Source of the DNA: Enoplolaimus lenunculus
Taxonomy: Eukaryota > Nematoda > Enoplea > Enoplida > Thoracostomopsidae
DNA: 64,000 nt
Reading direction: 5' to 3'
NCBI GenBank assembly: GCA_030248215.1
Contig: JASANG010000245.1
Coordinates: 186,001-250,000 of the forward strand
Shown here: piece by piece, positions 25,601-34,940 of the stretch
Position numbering within the stretch: position 1 is the stretch's first letter
Layout of the letters: each line of letters starts with the position of its first letter
Program-made: the position numbers and the translations under genes
Notes under the pieces: generated by a model
Database searches by the model: none
Told to the model about the DNA's origin: nothing
What the model saw: the letters and a program-made list of their open reading frames with translations, nothing else

Positions 25601-28600
25601 ACGGATAAAACTTACAACGAAGTAATATTTTCGGTAAAATTGGTTTCAAAACTAAAAAACTGTTTGCCTCGTTTCGTAAATCCTCGTACAACATTTTCAT
25701 GAGCAACAAATACTTTGTCTTGTACTGTTCCAAGCGCACCGCCAAGAACAATTCGTTCAATACTGGAACCAGGAAGTGTTTTAAACACAACCTAAAAATG
25801 TATTTCATACAGAAATACTTAAAAAGTTGGTTTAGTTTCGCAGATTTTTTAACCTGTAATTATTTCAGTCAGTTTATCATTTTTTAGCGATTCTGAATAT
25901 AAAATTTTTGTTTTTAACGATTTTGAATATAAAATTTTAGTTTTTGCCGATTCTGAATATAAAATTTTAGTTTTTACCGATTTTGAATATCAAATTTTAG
26001 TTTTCACCAATTTTGAATATAAAATTTTAGTTTTTGCCGATTCTGAATATAAAATTTTAGTTTTTACCGATTTTGAATAGAAAATTTTAGTTTTTACCAA
26101 TTTTGAATATCAAATTTTATTTTTTACCGATTTTGAACATAAAATTTTAGTTTTTGCCGATTCTGTATATAAAATTTTAGTTTTTAACGATTTTGAATAT
26201 AAAATTTTAGTTTTTACCAATTTTGAATATAAAATTTTAGTTTTTGCCGATTCTGAATATAAAATTTTAGTTTTTAACGATTTTGAATATCAAATTTTAG
26301 TTTTTACCAATTTTGAATATCAAATTTTAGTTTTTACCGATTTTGAATATAAAATTTTAGTTTTTGCCGATTTTGAATATCAAATTTTAGTTTTTACCAA
26401 TTTTGAATATCAAATTTTATTTTTTACCGATTTTGAACATAGAATTTTAGTTTTTACCGATTTTGAATATCAAATTTTAGTTTTTACCAATTTTGAATAT
26501 CAAATTTTATTTTTTACCGATTTTGAACATAAAATTTTAGTTTTTGCCGATTCTGAATATAAAATTTTAGTTTTTAACGATTTTGAATATAAAATTTTAG
26601 TTTTTGCCGATTCTGAATATAAAATTTTAGTTTTTAACGATTTTGAATATAAAATTTTAGTTTTTGCCGATTCTGAATATAAAATTTTAGTTTTTGCCGA
26701 TTCTGAATATAAAATTTTAGTTTTTAACGATTTTGAATGTAAAATTTTAGTTTTTACCAATTTTGAATATCAAATTTTAGTTTTTACCGAATTTGAATAT
26801 AAAATTTTAGTTTTTGCCGATTTTGAATATCAAATTTTAGTTTTTACCAATTTTGAATATCAAATTTTATTTTTTACCAATTTTGAATATCAAATTTATT
26901 TTTTAACGATTTTGAACATAAAATTTTAGATTTTACCGATTTTGAATATCAAATTTTAGTTTTTACCAATTTTGAATATCAAATTTTATTTTTTACCGAT
27001 TTTGAACATAAAATTTTAGTTTTTAACGATTTTGAATATAAAATTTTAGTTTTTACCGATTCTGAATAGAAAATTTTATTTTTCTTTGAACATAAAATTT
27101 TAGTTTTTAACGATTTTGAATATAAAATTTTAGTTTTTGCCGATTCTGAATATAAAATTTTAGTTTTTAACGATTTTGAATATAAAATTTTAGTTTTTGC
27201 CGATTCTGAATATAAAATTTTAGTTTTTTGCCGATTCTGAATATAAAATTTTAGTTTTTACCGATTCTGAATAGAAAATTTTAGTTTTGATCCTTGTTGT
27301 GGGGTACTAGGTCTAAACGAACGGGGCCCTCTCGTATCCACTAGTGGCCCTAAATACGTTTTAAAGTTTTTAACTCAACTATATTTGGTCCTTTTGGTCA
27401 TTTATGCGTTACAATTAGGGATAATTGACATTTTTATGGACCCTAATGAGGGTTTAGATTCTCTATTCGCTTACAGACTTTTATTAGGGATACGGATTCC
27501 AATTGATTAGGACTCAAAATGGAAACCCCTTCTTATTTCCCACTCTTTATTCCGGTTACTACAGTATATACTTCAAGTTTGCTTAATGAAAATTCACTGT
27601 AATTAATATATTATATTTGTTTTCAAGTGTTATGGTTTGAACCATTCAAAATAAGCATGTCAATGTACGTCAATATCTTGCTTCTTGCGGCCAAAACACG
27701 TAATAACGCCAGATTGTGCTCCAACAACAACCTAAAAATATATTTTACAGTAAAGTTAAGACATTTATTCTCCCTTTCAGTTGAAACATACGTTCAAGAT
27801 AGGATTCAAATTCGACGATTGCGGACGGAAGGCATTTACTATCCCTACTCAGGTATTGGAGCTTAACGTTCGAGCACGAGGGTGGTTTCACGTCTTGTGG
27901 AGTTACTGCACTGTGTATACGCGTAATTAGTAACATTGTGCATTGTGTATAATTTTGCGTATACAGTTTGCGCTATTGAGTTGTCTATAGTCTACTGCAA
28001 TGCTTCACAACTTGTGCGATTGTTTTGCAAGTTGTACTAACGTGAAAAATTAAACCGCGGACGCGATTCGTAGTGCGATCCGGAGTCAGAATCAAGTACA
28101 CTGCAAGAAATGGTGAGTCAAATTGACTCTTTCCGAAGTAGGCTCTACGGGACTACACAAACTGAGTCAAATTCGACTCCGCCAGAGTCAAATTCGACTG
28201 ACTGAGGCGCACGTTTGACTCTGGCGGAGTCGAATTTGACTCATTTTGTGTAGTCCCGTAGAGCCTATTTCGGAGAGGGTCAATTTAACTCACCATTTTT
28301 TACAGTGTAAGTAGTCCGGTGACTAAATTTGAAAGCTTTGTGAAGCACTGTTTCAGACTTTATCGCAGTGTTAATTCGCTTCCACGCCATGCTTTGATGC
28401 GTCGTTATGTATAATTTATATATATATTCTGTATCGGTCAACATTACCGACAAGTGTATTTGCGCGGAAACTATAAAGATGTTAAACCTAACGTTTAGAA
28501 TCTTAAACTGTAAACCCTTCATCTCTGCTTGTCATATTGTAAACTGCGAAAAATGGTTAGTCAAATTGAATCTCTCCAAAAATGGGATTTTGAAAACTAC

Positions 28601-30213
28601 ACACACTGAGTCAAATTCGACTCACTGAGCGACTCGGGTGAGTCTAATTTGAATCCGGGCGCAGTCGAATTTAACACAGTTTGTATAGTACGGAAAAGCC
28701 TATTTCGGAGAAAGTCAATTTGACTCACCATTTTTTGGAGCGTACAGCTTAAGGTTTGTTGTTTATAGTTGACAATACAGAAAGTATACTTATATATGAT
28801 TCCAACTCCGTGTTTGAAACTTATTTCTCTTAAATGGCTTGGTTATAAAGGGAAAAAAGTTCATTTTGTTTTAAATTTCACAGTTAGAAACATCTTTTGA
28901 CTTAAAAGAGTAAATTTTTGGTGATGCTAAAATTTTAAATGAGATATATACAATCATACTTTTTGAAGACCGCCTTTGTCGGTCATTGGAAGCAATCGCA
29001 TGCAGCCCACACTCGTGGCACCAACCTAAAATATTAAAATTTTAACGCTTAAAATATCGAAACATTTTGTGCGAAATGGAGCCAGAAGTAAAACTGGGTT
29101 TTAAAACGTTTTTCGCATTTCAAATGGCATTTTTCAAAACGCTTTTTTGTAAGCTGGGCCCATATTCTCAAATGCATATAGCATCTGGCCGCAGTTTGTA
29201 ATACGTTTTCAAACTAACGAACGGCTGCAATTGCAGATTTCATAATTTGCACAGAATTAGAAAAAATCGAAAGCAGGAAAATGTGCTGAATTTCAAACCT
29301 CATCATTCTCTGGTTTGAAAGTTACAAGACATATCGCCAACTGGTAATAGGTGCTACACACTTTTGAGAATCAGGCTGCAGGACAAAGAAACTGTCAAAT
29401 GAATACCTACTATAAGGACTTAATGCAAAGTACGCTTGTACGATCTTTAGTTTGTTTACGGCAAGATTTTAGCGGAAATATAAGCAGTTTTTTCAAAAAG
29501 TAAAAACATCGTTTTTAAGCAAGATTTCAAATTTCAAAATACAAAAAGTGCTCAACCACACACTCCCCATTTTAAAATCTTTGTTTCACCTACTGAAAAC
29601 CGTAGTCTGACATGTGATACGGTTCAAAATTAATAAACAAAACTGATAAAGCTTAGAAATAGTCTTCAGTCATCTTGTTTTACTGTAGTGATCCGAATAC
29701 CTAACAGGGGGGAATAAGAGGGGTCCCCATTTTGAGTCCCAATCAATAGGAGTCGGTATCTCTAACAAGAGTCCGTAAGCAGATAAAGTCACTAAACCAT
29801 AATTAGAGTCCATAAATGTCACTTATCCCTAATTATCGCGGAAAATATGATTCCAGCACCAAATACAGTTGAGTTCGAAACTTTAAAGCATACTTATGGT
29901 TTGAAAATACATTCTTAAAAGTATAACCTTGCATTATCGCTCAAAGTTTTGATACAAGGCAAATAACCGTTTAATTGAACGGATAGTTGCAATACCGAAC
30001 ATATATATATCAGTAACGAAGGGCAGGATAAAAATAAATTAAACAGTCCGTAACCGAATAACAGGTGTTACCCTCTGGAGAGGCCGAATAATATCAGTCC
30101 CCCTTTTATTCGGGTCCCTACAGTATATATTGATTTCACTGGTAAAAATATAATTATATATTGCAGCTTTTACTCACTTGTGTGTAATCCAACCTGCGAA
30201 AATTAAGTTCCAT
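4649..30213 (-). CDS. BBS7: Bardet-Biedl syndrome 7 protein (BBSome subunit), 18 exons found
   Basis: Subunit of the BBSome, the coat-like complex that carries membrane proteins into and out of cilia. Coding exons in transcript order: 30213-30178, 29025-28960, 27731-27669, 25791-25616, 24906-24776, 24224-24084, 23609-23543, 22856-22807, 19162-18999, 13699-13615, 13119-12981, 12629-12437, 10515-10438, 9759-9551, 8401-8237, 7401-7292, 6260-6157, 4789-4649. All junctions are GT-AG and keep frame, giving about 705 aa against 715 in human. Seen directly: the N-terminal start [12 protein letters not shown], beta-propeller blocks with [19 protein letters not shown] and [11 protein letters not shown], then [18 protein letters not shown], the near-invariant stretch [15 protein letters not shown], and late helices with [13 protein letters not shown] and [10 protein letters not shown]. 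The last exon found encodes KKQQAHLER and then reaches TAA at 4649; human BBS7 has about 45 more residues, so a final exon (donor GTATAC after 4673) may be missing from this model. The 9-aa tail past LER may therefore not be real. Introns are long and full of repeats. Confidence 0.95.
5438..5800. repeat. Repeat family C, intact copy (TTAAGTA-rich, GGGTTTC ends)
   Basis: Runs from GGGTTTCTGAAACCC to CCGAAACCCAAT and is dense in TTAAGTA/TACTTAA words, so it can fold on itself. Other copies: 13786-14069 plus 17777-17860 (one copy split by an insertion), about 18478-18560 with 18690-18830, 18850-18965, and 36078-36244. Likely a non-autonomous DNA element; target duplication not resolved. Lies in a BBS7 intron. 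Confidence 0.65.
6446..6606. mobile_element. MITE, family A (ATGTATAGA..CAGGGCCGGAAC ends, TTAGGC core)
   Basis: Imperfect terminal inverted repeats (GACCCGTGTATACAACAGGG and CCCTGTTCGATACATTGGTC) surround a GCTTAGGCTTAGGCTT core. The octamer GATATTTG flanks it exactly at 6438-6445 and 6607-6614: an 8-bp target-site duplication, typical of hAT-type transposition. In a BBS7 intron; no coding capacity. Confidence 0.88.
6815..6875 (-). repeat. tRNA-like sequence
   Basis: Minus-strand reading gives a box-A-like TAGCTGAGTGGTGATGG and a box-B-like GGAGTTCGAATCC about 30 bases apart, with a loop containing GTTAAC between. It resembles the body of a tRNA but acceptor-stem pairing is not convincing. 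The neighbouring words CTCGAGCACGAGGG and TCACGTCTTGT recur at 27868-27900, so it is probably part of a repeat. Could also be a decayed tRNA. Confidence 0.4.
7475..7687. mobile_element. MITE, family B
   Basis: Ends GGTACATGTTACTTTAAGG and AAAAGTAATATTGGCC, core of GGCTTAGGCTTAG. The octamer AAAATTTG is duplicated exactly at 7467-7474 and 7688-7695. Sits in the BBS7 intron between the exons at 8237 and 7401. Confidence 0.88.
8003..8181. mobile_element. MITE, family A
   Basis: Starts GGCCCATGTAAAGATC and ends CTGTTCTTTACATTGGCT, with GCTTAGGCTTAGGCG in the middle. No clean target duplication remains, so it is probably an older copy. Within a BBS7 intron. Confidence 0.75.
8434..8851. mobile_element. 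MITE, family B, expanded internally
   Basis: Ends GGCCAATGTTACATTTAAGG and CTAAAAGAAACATGGGC. The interior repeats a roughly 60-base unit (CCTAAGCCTAAGCGTTG, then AAAAGTGTGTT) about five times, so this copy has grown by internal tandem duplication. It abuts BBS7 exon 8401-8237 closely: only some 30 intron bases separate element and splice acceptor. Confidence 0.8.
9090..9402. mobile_element. MITE, family A-like, core expanded
   Basis: Begins near GGGTCCGTGTATGGAACACGG and ends TCTGTACATCGGCC. The core holds many CCTAAGCCTAAGC hexamers in blocks spaced by CGTAAAG(A/T)(C/T)GAGT. The repeat opens long frames on both strands that read as Leu-Arg or Ser-Leu repeats; these are not genes. Confidence 0.65.
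10904..11057. mobile_element. MITE, family A
   Basis: Starts GGCCAGTGTAAAGAACAG and ends GATGTTTACATGAGCC, with CCTAAGCCTAAGCC in between. Lies in the BBS7 intron between the exons at 12437 and 10515. Confidence 0.7.
11110..12372. repeat. Four copies of MITE family D (CACTGTAAATTCCAGTGAGTTG)
   Basis: Copies at about 11110-11372, 11505-11662, 11873-12125 and 12122-12372 share TIR-like ends ACTGTAAATTCCAGTGAGTTG and its complement, and are built almost wholly of AACTCA/TGAGTT words. The last two are fused head to tail. Further copies: 23767-24002 (complete) and 40336-40405 (cut). They are near-perfect palindromes and have no coding capacity. Confidence 0.8.
11685..12412. repeat. Older repeat (family E) interrupted by family D insertions
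   Basis: The left part 11685-11872 and right part 12373-12412 together match an uninterrupted relative at 29155-29374: both start GGGCCCA(C/T)ATTC, pass ATCTGCAATTGCAGAT-like and AAGTTACAAGAC words, and end GGTGCTACACAC and TTGAGAAT. The two fused family D copies sit exactly between. A third relative is at 55364-55650. Confidence 0.7.
13301..13465. mobile_element. Short palindromic MITE (TGTTGTAGCCCA ends)
   Basis: Starts TGTTGTAGCCCAGGTCGTAA and ends TTACGACTTGGACTACAACA. Flanks read ..CATATA and TATACG.., so a TATA duplication is possible. The interior repeats AGCCCAA(G/T)TCG in both orientations. In a BBS7 intron, 182 bases from exon 13119-12981. Confidence 0.75.
14940..15115. repeat. Repeat family with GGGCC(C/T)GTAGCC ends
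   Basis: Contains GGGGCCTGTAGCCAAAGGGG, TAGAAAATTTTCAACCTTGC and a closing GGTACGGGCCTG. A relative in opposite orientation lies at 23075-23245 and fragments at 5075-5200 and 16600-16680. Nature unknown; ends are inverted copies of each other. Confidence 0.55.
16346..16510. mobile_element. MITE, family A, inside the 3.7-kb element
   Basis: Begins TGCCCATGTATACAACAGGG and ends GCTCTAAAACGTGGGCC, with GGCTTAGGCTTAGGCTT in the core. TATAGTTG is duplicated exactly at 16338-16345 and 16511-16518. It therefore inserted after the host element at 14070-17776 was in place. Confidence 0.88.
18850..18965. repeat. Repeat family C copies next to a BBS7 exon
   Basis: Two partial copies (about 18690-18830 and 18850-18965) both end GGGTTTCAGAAACCCAACC and share AAAACGACAAAATAGCTAAG. 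They are direct repeats of each other and lie just downstream, in transcript terms, of BBS7 exon 19162-18999. Confidence 0.6.
19310..19960. repeat. Tandem duplication of about 315 bp in a BBS7 intron
   Basis: 19310-19620 and 19630-19960 are diverged direct copies: both contain GTAGTGAC(C/T)CGAAT, ACGGACTGTTGTTTATTTTT-like text (the first with TGGACTG), then GCATTTTTGTGGATTGCC and TTTCTGGATTT. The start of each copy resembles the edge of the palindromic repeat at 29681-30125. No coding sense. Confidence 0.65.
19970..22800. other. Large BBS7 intron segment without recognised features
   Basis: Between the BBS7 exons at 19162 and 22807. Short open frames occur on both strands but none shows a domain or splice-consistent continuation. 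I see no clear repeat unit here. Confidence 0.4.
23075..23245. repeat. Repeat family with GGGCCCGT ends, second copy
   Basis: Reads as the complement of the copy at 14940-15115: GGTAGCCAGCTC, then AAGGTTGAAAATTTTC, then CTACGGGCCCGTG. It directly abuts the unexplained open frame at 23246-23465. Confidence 0.55.
23246..23465 (-). other. Coding-like open frame fragment of unknown origin
   Basis: On the minus strand about 73 codons read without a stop, including the phrases [33 protein letters not shown] and [17 protein letters not shown]. Composition looks like real protein (charged and hydrophobic residues well mixed, higher GC than its surroundings). It does not match BBS7, lies in the intron between exons 23609-23543 and 22856-22807, and is flanked by a repeat. 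Probably a piece of a mobile element or a captured gene; I do not recognise the family. Confidence 0.35.
23767..24002. mobile_element. MITE family D, complete copy
   Basis: Begins CACTGTAAATTCCAATGAGTT and ends ACTCACTGGAATTTACAGTG, with TGAGTT and AACTCA words between. Sits between BBS7 exons 24224-24084 and 23609-23543. No clear target duplication seen. Confidence 0.8.
24301..24840 (-). repeat. Triplicated BBS7 exon end plus intron, about 179-bp unit
   Basis: Three tandem copies (about 24301-24480, 24481-24658, 24659-24840) each contain, on the minus strand, the last 60 or so bases of BBS7 exon 24906-24776 and the intron start. The copy nearest the exon is the true exon end. The two downstream copies keep the coding words for [10 protein letters not shown] almost intact (the ATATGT codons begin ATATGC) and keep GAAGGT at the donor, followed by ACG in the second copy and CGG in the first. 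They lack the exon's acceptor half, so normal splicing should skip them. Confidence 0.85.
25880..27287. repeat. 30-bp minisatellite, about 47 units
   Basis: Unit of the type ATTTTGAATATAAAATTTTA followed by GTTTTTACCG. Variants differ mainly at four places (TTTTGAA or TTCTGAA; ATA or ATC; ACC, GCC or AAC), and alternation of variants gives a 60-base higher-order period in places. The array fills most of the BBS7 intron between exons 27731-27669 and 25791-25616. Because 30 is a multiple of 3, a minus-strand frame stays open across nine units (repeating KTKILYSES); this is not a gene. Confidence 0.95.
27350..27566. repeat. Half copy of palindromic repeat family I
   Basis: Shares CAATTAGGGATAAT, GGTTTAG and GATTAGGACTCAAAATGG words, and the end TTACTACAGTATA, with the copy at 29681-30125, in opposite orientation. 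Confidence 0.55.
28099..28307. mobile_element. Palindromic MITE, family F (GAGTCAAATT words)
   Basis: Starts CACTGCAAGAAATGGTGAGTC and ends AACTCACCATTTTTTACAGTG; the two halves are complementary over about 100 bases, meeting at GACTCTGGCGGAGTCG. Flanks AAGTA and TAAGTA allow a TA duplication. A diverged copy follows at 28546-28746 and a half copy at 63556-63650. Confidence 0.8.
28546..28746. mobile_element. MITE family F, diverged copy
   Basis: Begins GTAAACTGCGAAAAATGGTTAG and ends GACTCACCATTTTTTGGAGCG, with complementary halves as in the copy at 28099-28307 but many substitutions. Confidence 0.65.
29155..29374. repeat. Repeat family E, uninterrupted copy
   Basis: Runs from TGGGCCCATATTCTCAAATGC to TACACACTTTTGAGAATCAGGC; its ends are inverted copies of each other. 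It is the reference for recognising the split copy at 11685-12412. In BBS7 intron 1. Confidence 0.6.
29681..30125. mobile_element. Palindromic repeat family I (TACTGTAGTGACCCGAATA ends)
   Basis: Left end TACTGTAGTGATCCGAATA and right end TATTCGGGTCCCTACAGTA are inverted copies. Fragments recur near 540-680, 19310, 27350-27566 and 62553-62640. Lies in BBS7 intron 1, ending 53 bases from the first coding exon. Confidence 0.65.
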
Positions 30214-30389
30214 GCTAAGACAACAACACTTAACCGAACACAGGTATTCGAAATGTAGACTGATTTATAAATTAAGAAATGTCTTGGCATATATATGTCA
30301 ATACTCAGGGTTTTTCTAATTATTTATAGAAAGTCTACCGACCGCGGACATCTATTAAAGATGGAAGGTTTCGCATACTTGCGCATATT

Positions 30390-30764
30390 GCAGGGTGCAA
30401 CCGGAGGTGAAAGAAACAGAGCGGCAGTCGGAGGTCAATATTTTGCCGGGGGCGGAAGCGGAGCCGGAAGTGAATGAACGTTTAGACAATACTAACATTC
30501 AACATGAAGATAAGAGTAGGCAACATGTCAAATTTGAGCTAAAAACTTTTGGAATCGAAATCTAAAATACGTATGTTTAAAAATATTAAATTTATGTCAC
30601 AATTTTTTCAGATTTTTCTGTGATAAGCATTTACTGGCCTGTCTGCGGGTTCCTGGCCGGTGCACAGCACTACTGCCCGAACCTCTGGCTATGAACTTTT
30701 ACAAAGCGGAAGCTTAGGTCGATGGTCTGCCGGAACCGGAAGCAGACCCAGGTTCTACCCTGGT
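30390..30764. mobile_element. hAT-like MITE, family G (CAGGGTGCAACCGG ends)
   Basis: Begins CAGGGTGCAACCGGAGG and ends CCCAGGTTCTACCCTG. Flanking octamers GCATATTG and GTATTTTG agree at 6 of 8, an eroded target duplication. The interior holds (A/C)CCGGAA words facing both ways. Lies upstream of the BBS7 start, in the gap before the sigma-1-like gene. Confidence 0.7.
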
Positions 30765-32186
30765 ATTTTGGGCATTGCTCCAGCATATAAAGAACAGATG
30801 TATTAAATTCACTAATGCAACGTATATGGAAATTTATGCTATAAACTCTATTATTATCTGCTCATGCTTCAAAATATTGGGGTTATAAACCTTGAGGTCA
30901 TATGACTGGAATGTATATTGCACAGACAAATATGCGTTAATACACATTAGCACTGCAGTTTCTAAAACTTCAAAATGAAGCCGATAAAGGCTATAGAATG
31001 GTCTAGTGTTCAAATGTAAAAGTCACAGTTCACCAACGCTCAAAAATGTGGCTTCCCTTTGTAGTCCTATTCCCGCAAATTTAAGCGTAAGGCTGGTGCT
31101 GAACATTGCAGCAAAAGGGCTCGTTTTAAACAACACCTTTGAGAGTGTTTGTTACTATGCAACGAAACGATCAATATAGGCGTGTTTCTAGTGTCCCGGA
31201 CAGCGCACGTCTCGAGAAAAATGAGAACGCTTTGGGTCAATGTTGTGAATACTTTTAGCAGTGCCCGTTTACCGGCGGGATATCAATCTGCTCGGAAAGC
31301 AACAGCGACCATTATGCACATATGTTTTTACCTGAACGGTTGCAACAGCTTCAAGCCTGTGCTATTTGCTTTCGAGACTACGGGACAGGCGGGACAGATT
31401 GGAAGCGTTTCGCTGCACTAACAGGTAGCTCACCCTTGGGTTTAAGACTTGACACAAATTCAAAAAGCCGTGAACTGCCAGCTAGACGCAAGTTTTGTAT
31501 AAAACTCTTCGGAGGTTACGCGTCAGTGGGGATTCAGTTTCTTTTGCAAAACAACTACCACCAAATGGTATTTCAAGATGTCATCTTTTAAAATACTGGT
31601 AGAAAGGCAATGGTTTCTTGTTCCTTGGCTTCCACGCCTCTGCCAGATTATATTTAGAGGTAAATGTCGTAAAAAGATGATTGGTAGGTCTTCATTATAT
31701 TTTAAATCGGATTAGCAAGCATAGCTAGTGTTTGGTTTTGTATAAAAAGTATTTGAAACGCTACTATGATTGTCTTAGACACAACAGTATTGGAATCGAT
31801 CGGCCGTATTCTAGATCTGGCCTCGGTCCGGATCTGAGCAATTTTCAAGGTCCGTATCCGGTAGAATGTACTAACTCATCTCAAGTTTACTTAAGCGATG
31901 GAAGTTATATGCGAGGTAACATGCCACGAGATATTCTACTCTAACGGTGCTCCACATCCGGTAAAAGCAAAAATTTAGTTCCGGTCTTGTTGTTCCGTAA
32001 GTTTTGTTAATAAACTATTGTTTCCTCAACTTTCGAAGCTTCTGTGGAGGTCACTTTATGTTGAAACTAACTCGGCTAGGACGTCGACACGTATTTTGTC
32101 TGTCAGAACTGCAAGGTCGGGACGACCCCTTTCCTCGAAGTACTGCGAATACACATGGTTTTCCCCTTAAATTTCTCCGAAAGATA
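30765..32186. other. Intergenic stretch, no gene recognised
   Basis: Open frames of 60-90 codons occur at 31149-31421, 31322-31591 and 31732-31944 (plus). They overlap or lack any domain, and none has partner exons, so I do not call them genes. Confidence 0.4.
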
Positions 32187-32189
32187 TCG

Positions 32190-32265
32190 CCACTCCGGGA
32201 GTCGGACCTCGGACCTCTCTTGCGAGTCAAGCGCGCTGCCCATTACACCACGCGGCCGATATCAT
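32190..32265 (-). repeat. tRNA-like sequence
   Basis: Minus strand reads GGCCGCGTGGTGTAATGG (box-A-like) and GAGGTCCGACTCCCGG (box-B-like) at tRNA spacing, GC-richer than its surroundings. The T stem and acceptor stem do not pair well. Probably a tRNA pseudogene or SINE head; a working tRNA is not excluded. A weaker relative lies at about 32625-32690. Confidence 0.4.
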
Positions 32266-32869
32266 AATTTCCTCTGGTGCGATATGTGCACGAGTATGTA
32301 TGTATCTTAACATTACACACTCTGCACATACAAAAGGTACATATACGCACACTGCCGGCTAGAACCTGCAGTGTACTGCACTAAAGGAAATTTCTCCAAG
32401 CTAGTAGTTGTTAAATCAGAAGACACTACGCTGTGATCGTCAGCCACAATTTCATGTGTGCTGCCCGTCTTCTGGTCCTGAAATGCCAGGGTCCTATAAC
32501 AGCCATCGACGTCGAACCAGGTATTACATACAGCCACCAAGCGCATGTCCGTTCAAAAACCGTAGCCAACCTAACCTCCGGTACAGGTGATGCGCTACCG
32601 GTGAAACATTGGATCAGACGTGGATAAGTCATGGGTCTCTAGCTTGTAAAGCAGAAAGGTACACTACCACCGGCCACGTTTTCCGGCTGCGCAGCATGGT
32701 TTTACAATTTAATTTAAAATTTGTGGATCAAAAACTTTAAAATACTGCCGAACAAAATTATTTTTGTTGATTGACAACTGGCCCTAAGCTTTCATTATAA
32801 TGTCATGTCAAATACGTAATGCCAGCTGTATGTATTTCTTTCTGCGATAGAAAACTTGTTGGTCTCGGT

Positions 32870-33230
32870 TAGGGATGTGCCAATACCGATGCCGATTATT
32901 ATTTTGATATTTTGCCGATGCCGATGCCGATTCCAACTTCAGTACTCCATGCTTAATCAACGGATAGAGACTTGACCCCTAACCATCATTAACGATTAAA
33001 ATTTCAGAAGAACGTTTCATTTCAATTCATTTTTTCACGCAAGAGAGAACTCAGTTTCCCAGACCAGACACACTGATATGCGCCCAGAAATGAAATTGAT
33101 ACGTAGCATTCCAATTGATTGTTCTGTGCAAAAAGTATCGGCAAAGAATCGGCAATTTTTTTGCAGTGCCGATGCCGATACCCACGAAAAGTGCCGATTT
33201 TACCGATGCCGATTAATCGGCACATTCCTG
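32870..33230. mobile_element. hAT-like MITE, family H (GGGATGTGCC ends, CCGATGCCGAT core)
   Basis: Left end TAGGGATGTGCCAATACCG and right end AATCGGCACATTCCTG are inverted copies. Flanking octamers GTCTCGGT and GTTTCGGT match at 7 of 8. The body repeats GCCGATGCCGAT near both ends. No coding capacity. Confidence 0.8.
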
Positions 33231-33314
33231 GTTTCGGTTATGAAGGCCACCGAAAACATGCATTCCAACCATTCCTTACGATACAGTTACTGTTCAGAAT
33301 GTAGGTGCGGGTTG

Positions 33315-33732
33315 TATGGTGCAGAGCAAAACTGGATTATACCGGAATCGGTATCGAAACAGCAAATTTGTACTGGAATCGGAATCGGAACTACAAATTT
33401 TGTGTCTATATGGATAATTTGTATTACCAAGTAAAACACTGATTTTGGGTGTCTGTTGGCCGGCAGCAATTCCCAAAAACGTCGCATGAACAAATTGGCA
33501 ATCATTTTTTGGATATGTAAAATTAAACTACTATCAATTATTGATAAGTTAACTCATTGAAAACAATTTAATAGACAAATGATGCAGAATTTTTATACAA
33601 CTTATCACAACAAGTAGGCCTAAAATTAAAATGTGGAAATTCCAATTCCGATTGATAGTGCAATCGGAATCGGAATAGGAACTCGTTTTGAATCGGAATT
33701 TTAATCAGAATAGGAATTCCGATTGCACCCTG
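33315..33732. mobile_element. hAT-like MITE, family G
   Basis: Ends TATGGTGCAGAGC (left, eroded) and CCGATTGCACCCTG (right); GGAATCGGAATCGG words face inward. GCGGGTTG is duplicated exactly at 33307-33314 and 33733-33740. Sits in the gap between BBS7 and the sigma-1-like gene. Confidence 0.85.
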
Positions 33733-34194
33733 GCGGGTTGTTAAAATCTAAGCTAATTTTATTGCGGGTATTTTGTGAAGCTATTTTTGTAATACCCGGA
33801 TCCTTAATGTTTTGGTGTGAAAATCCGAACCCGGACCCGGAATTTCTTGAAGTGGAAACCCGGACACGAAATTTTTCACCGAAAACACCCAGAATACCCG
33901 AACCCGGAAATGGATGCAACACTACTAATAACAATCGAACCCAGGCTTCTCTTTTGTAACTTTGTATATATATGTTGAATGATGCTTTTCGGGGATCAAA
34001 GTTTGCTACACATTGTAAAGAGTTTTCAAAGTAACATAAGAAAATCCTAGGGACAATACAGGTAGGTTTGTACTATAAATATTACACTCTCTGAGCCTTA
34101 CAGTCTTTTTTCAATTCCTGTTACTGTTCGCTTACGAAAATTGTCGATATTACCGATGCCTATAAATTGAATGTCCATATTTTATCTGGTTTCT

Positions 34195-34335
34195 CCACAG
34201 CGGGGGGGCCCCAGCAATTTTCGCAATTTTCATTTTCCCCCGGCGAAAATTTTGCCGCCCCCCGGAAAGGCCCCCCGTCGAATTTTCGGCCGCTTCCCAG
34301 CAAATTTTTTTGCTGGGGGCCCCCAGGACTTTTCT
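34195..34335. repeat. G/C-run repeat with GGGGGCCCCCAG words
   Basis: Unusually GC-rich block with CCCCCGGCG, CCGCCCCCCGG and GCTGGGGGCCCCCAGG. A related block at 34780-34890 (CTGCCCCCCC, CCCCCAGGAAA) lies 50 bases before the sigma-1-like start codon. Function unknown; it may be a repeat or a promoter-associated GC island. Confidence 0.45.
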
Positions 34336-34940
34336 AAGCCAAAAAATTTCAATGTTAAAACGTAAAGACCTGGACTTCTTTTGAAGCGGACATTCGGCAA
34401 AATATGATTTTATATTACGCTGAGCACTCATAATTTTTTAATAGCGTTACAAATACCCGTAGTAACTAATACAATTCAATAATGAACTGAAAAAAGCACA
34501 TTATAAAGACCGTTTCAGGGCATACAGCATTCGAAGTACCTTGCAGCAGCAAGTTCAACCCGCCTGAGCCTTATGATAAACTGAAGCTGTGACTAATCAC
34601 AGTTTCAATTATAGATTATCTATATTTTATATAATTGTGCTTCTTTCAACTTCTGGTTAAGTTGTGGTGTTTGCGAGAAATTTTTGTCATGTTGAGCGAT
34701 GAGTAATCGTCAGTTGAGTTGGAAACACGGTCTAGAATGAAAAAAATGGTCCAAAAAGCCGGTTTGCAAAATTTTAAGCCTGCCCTCCAGGACCCCCAGA
34801 TCATCTGCCCCCCCAGGAAAACTGCCCCCAGCAAAATCAGCTGCCCCCCACCCCCAGGAAACGCCCCTGGCGGAAATTTTCAAGCTGTGGAAAAGCCAGT
34901 TTATATACGTATATCTCGTATTTTTAAGCTAATTTACATA

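Noticed and set aside
26500-26760. Minus-strand open frame with repeating KTKILYSES
   Set aside because: It is a translation of the 30-bp minisatellite, not a protein gene.
25880-27287. CRISPR-like array of short repeats
   Set aside because: Units abut directly, with no unique spacers, and the DNA is a eukaryotic intron.
32190-32265. Functional tRNA gene on the minus strand
   Set aside because: Box A and box B words are good but the stems do not pair cleanly, so it is listed only as tRNA-like.
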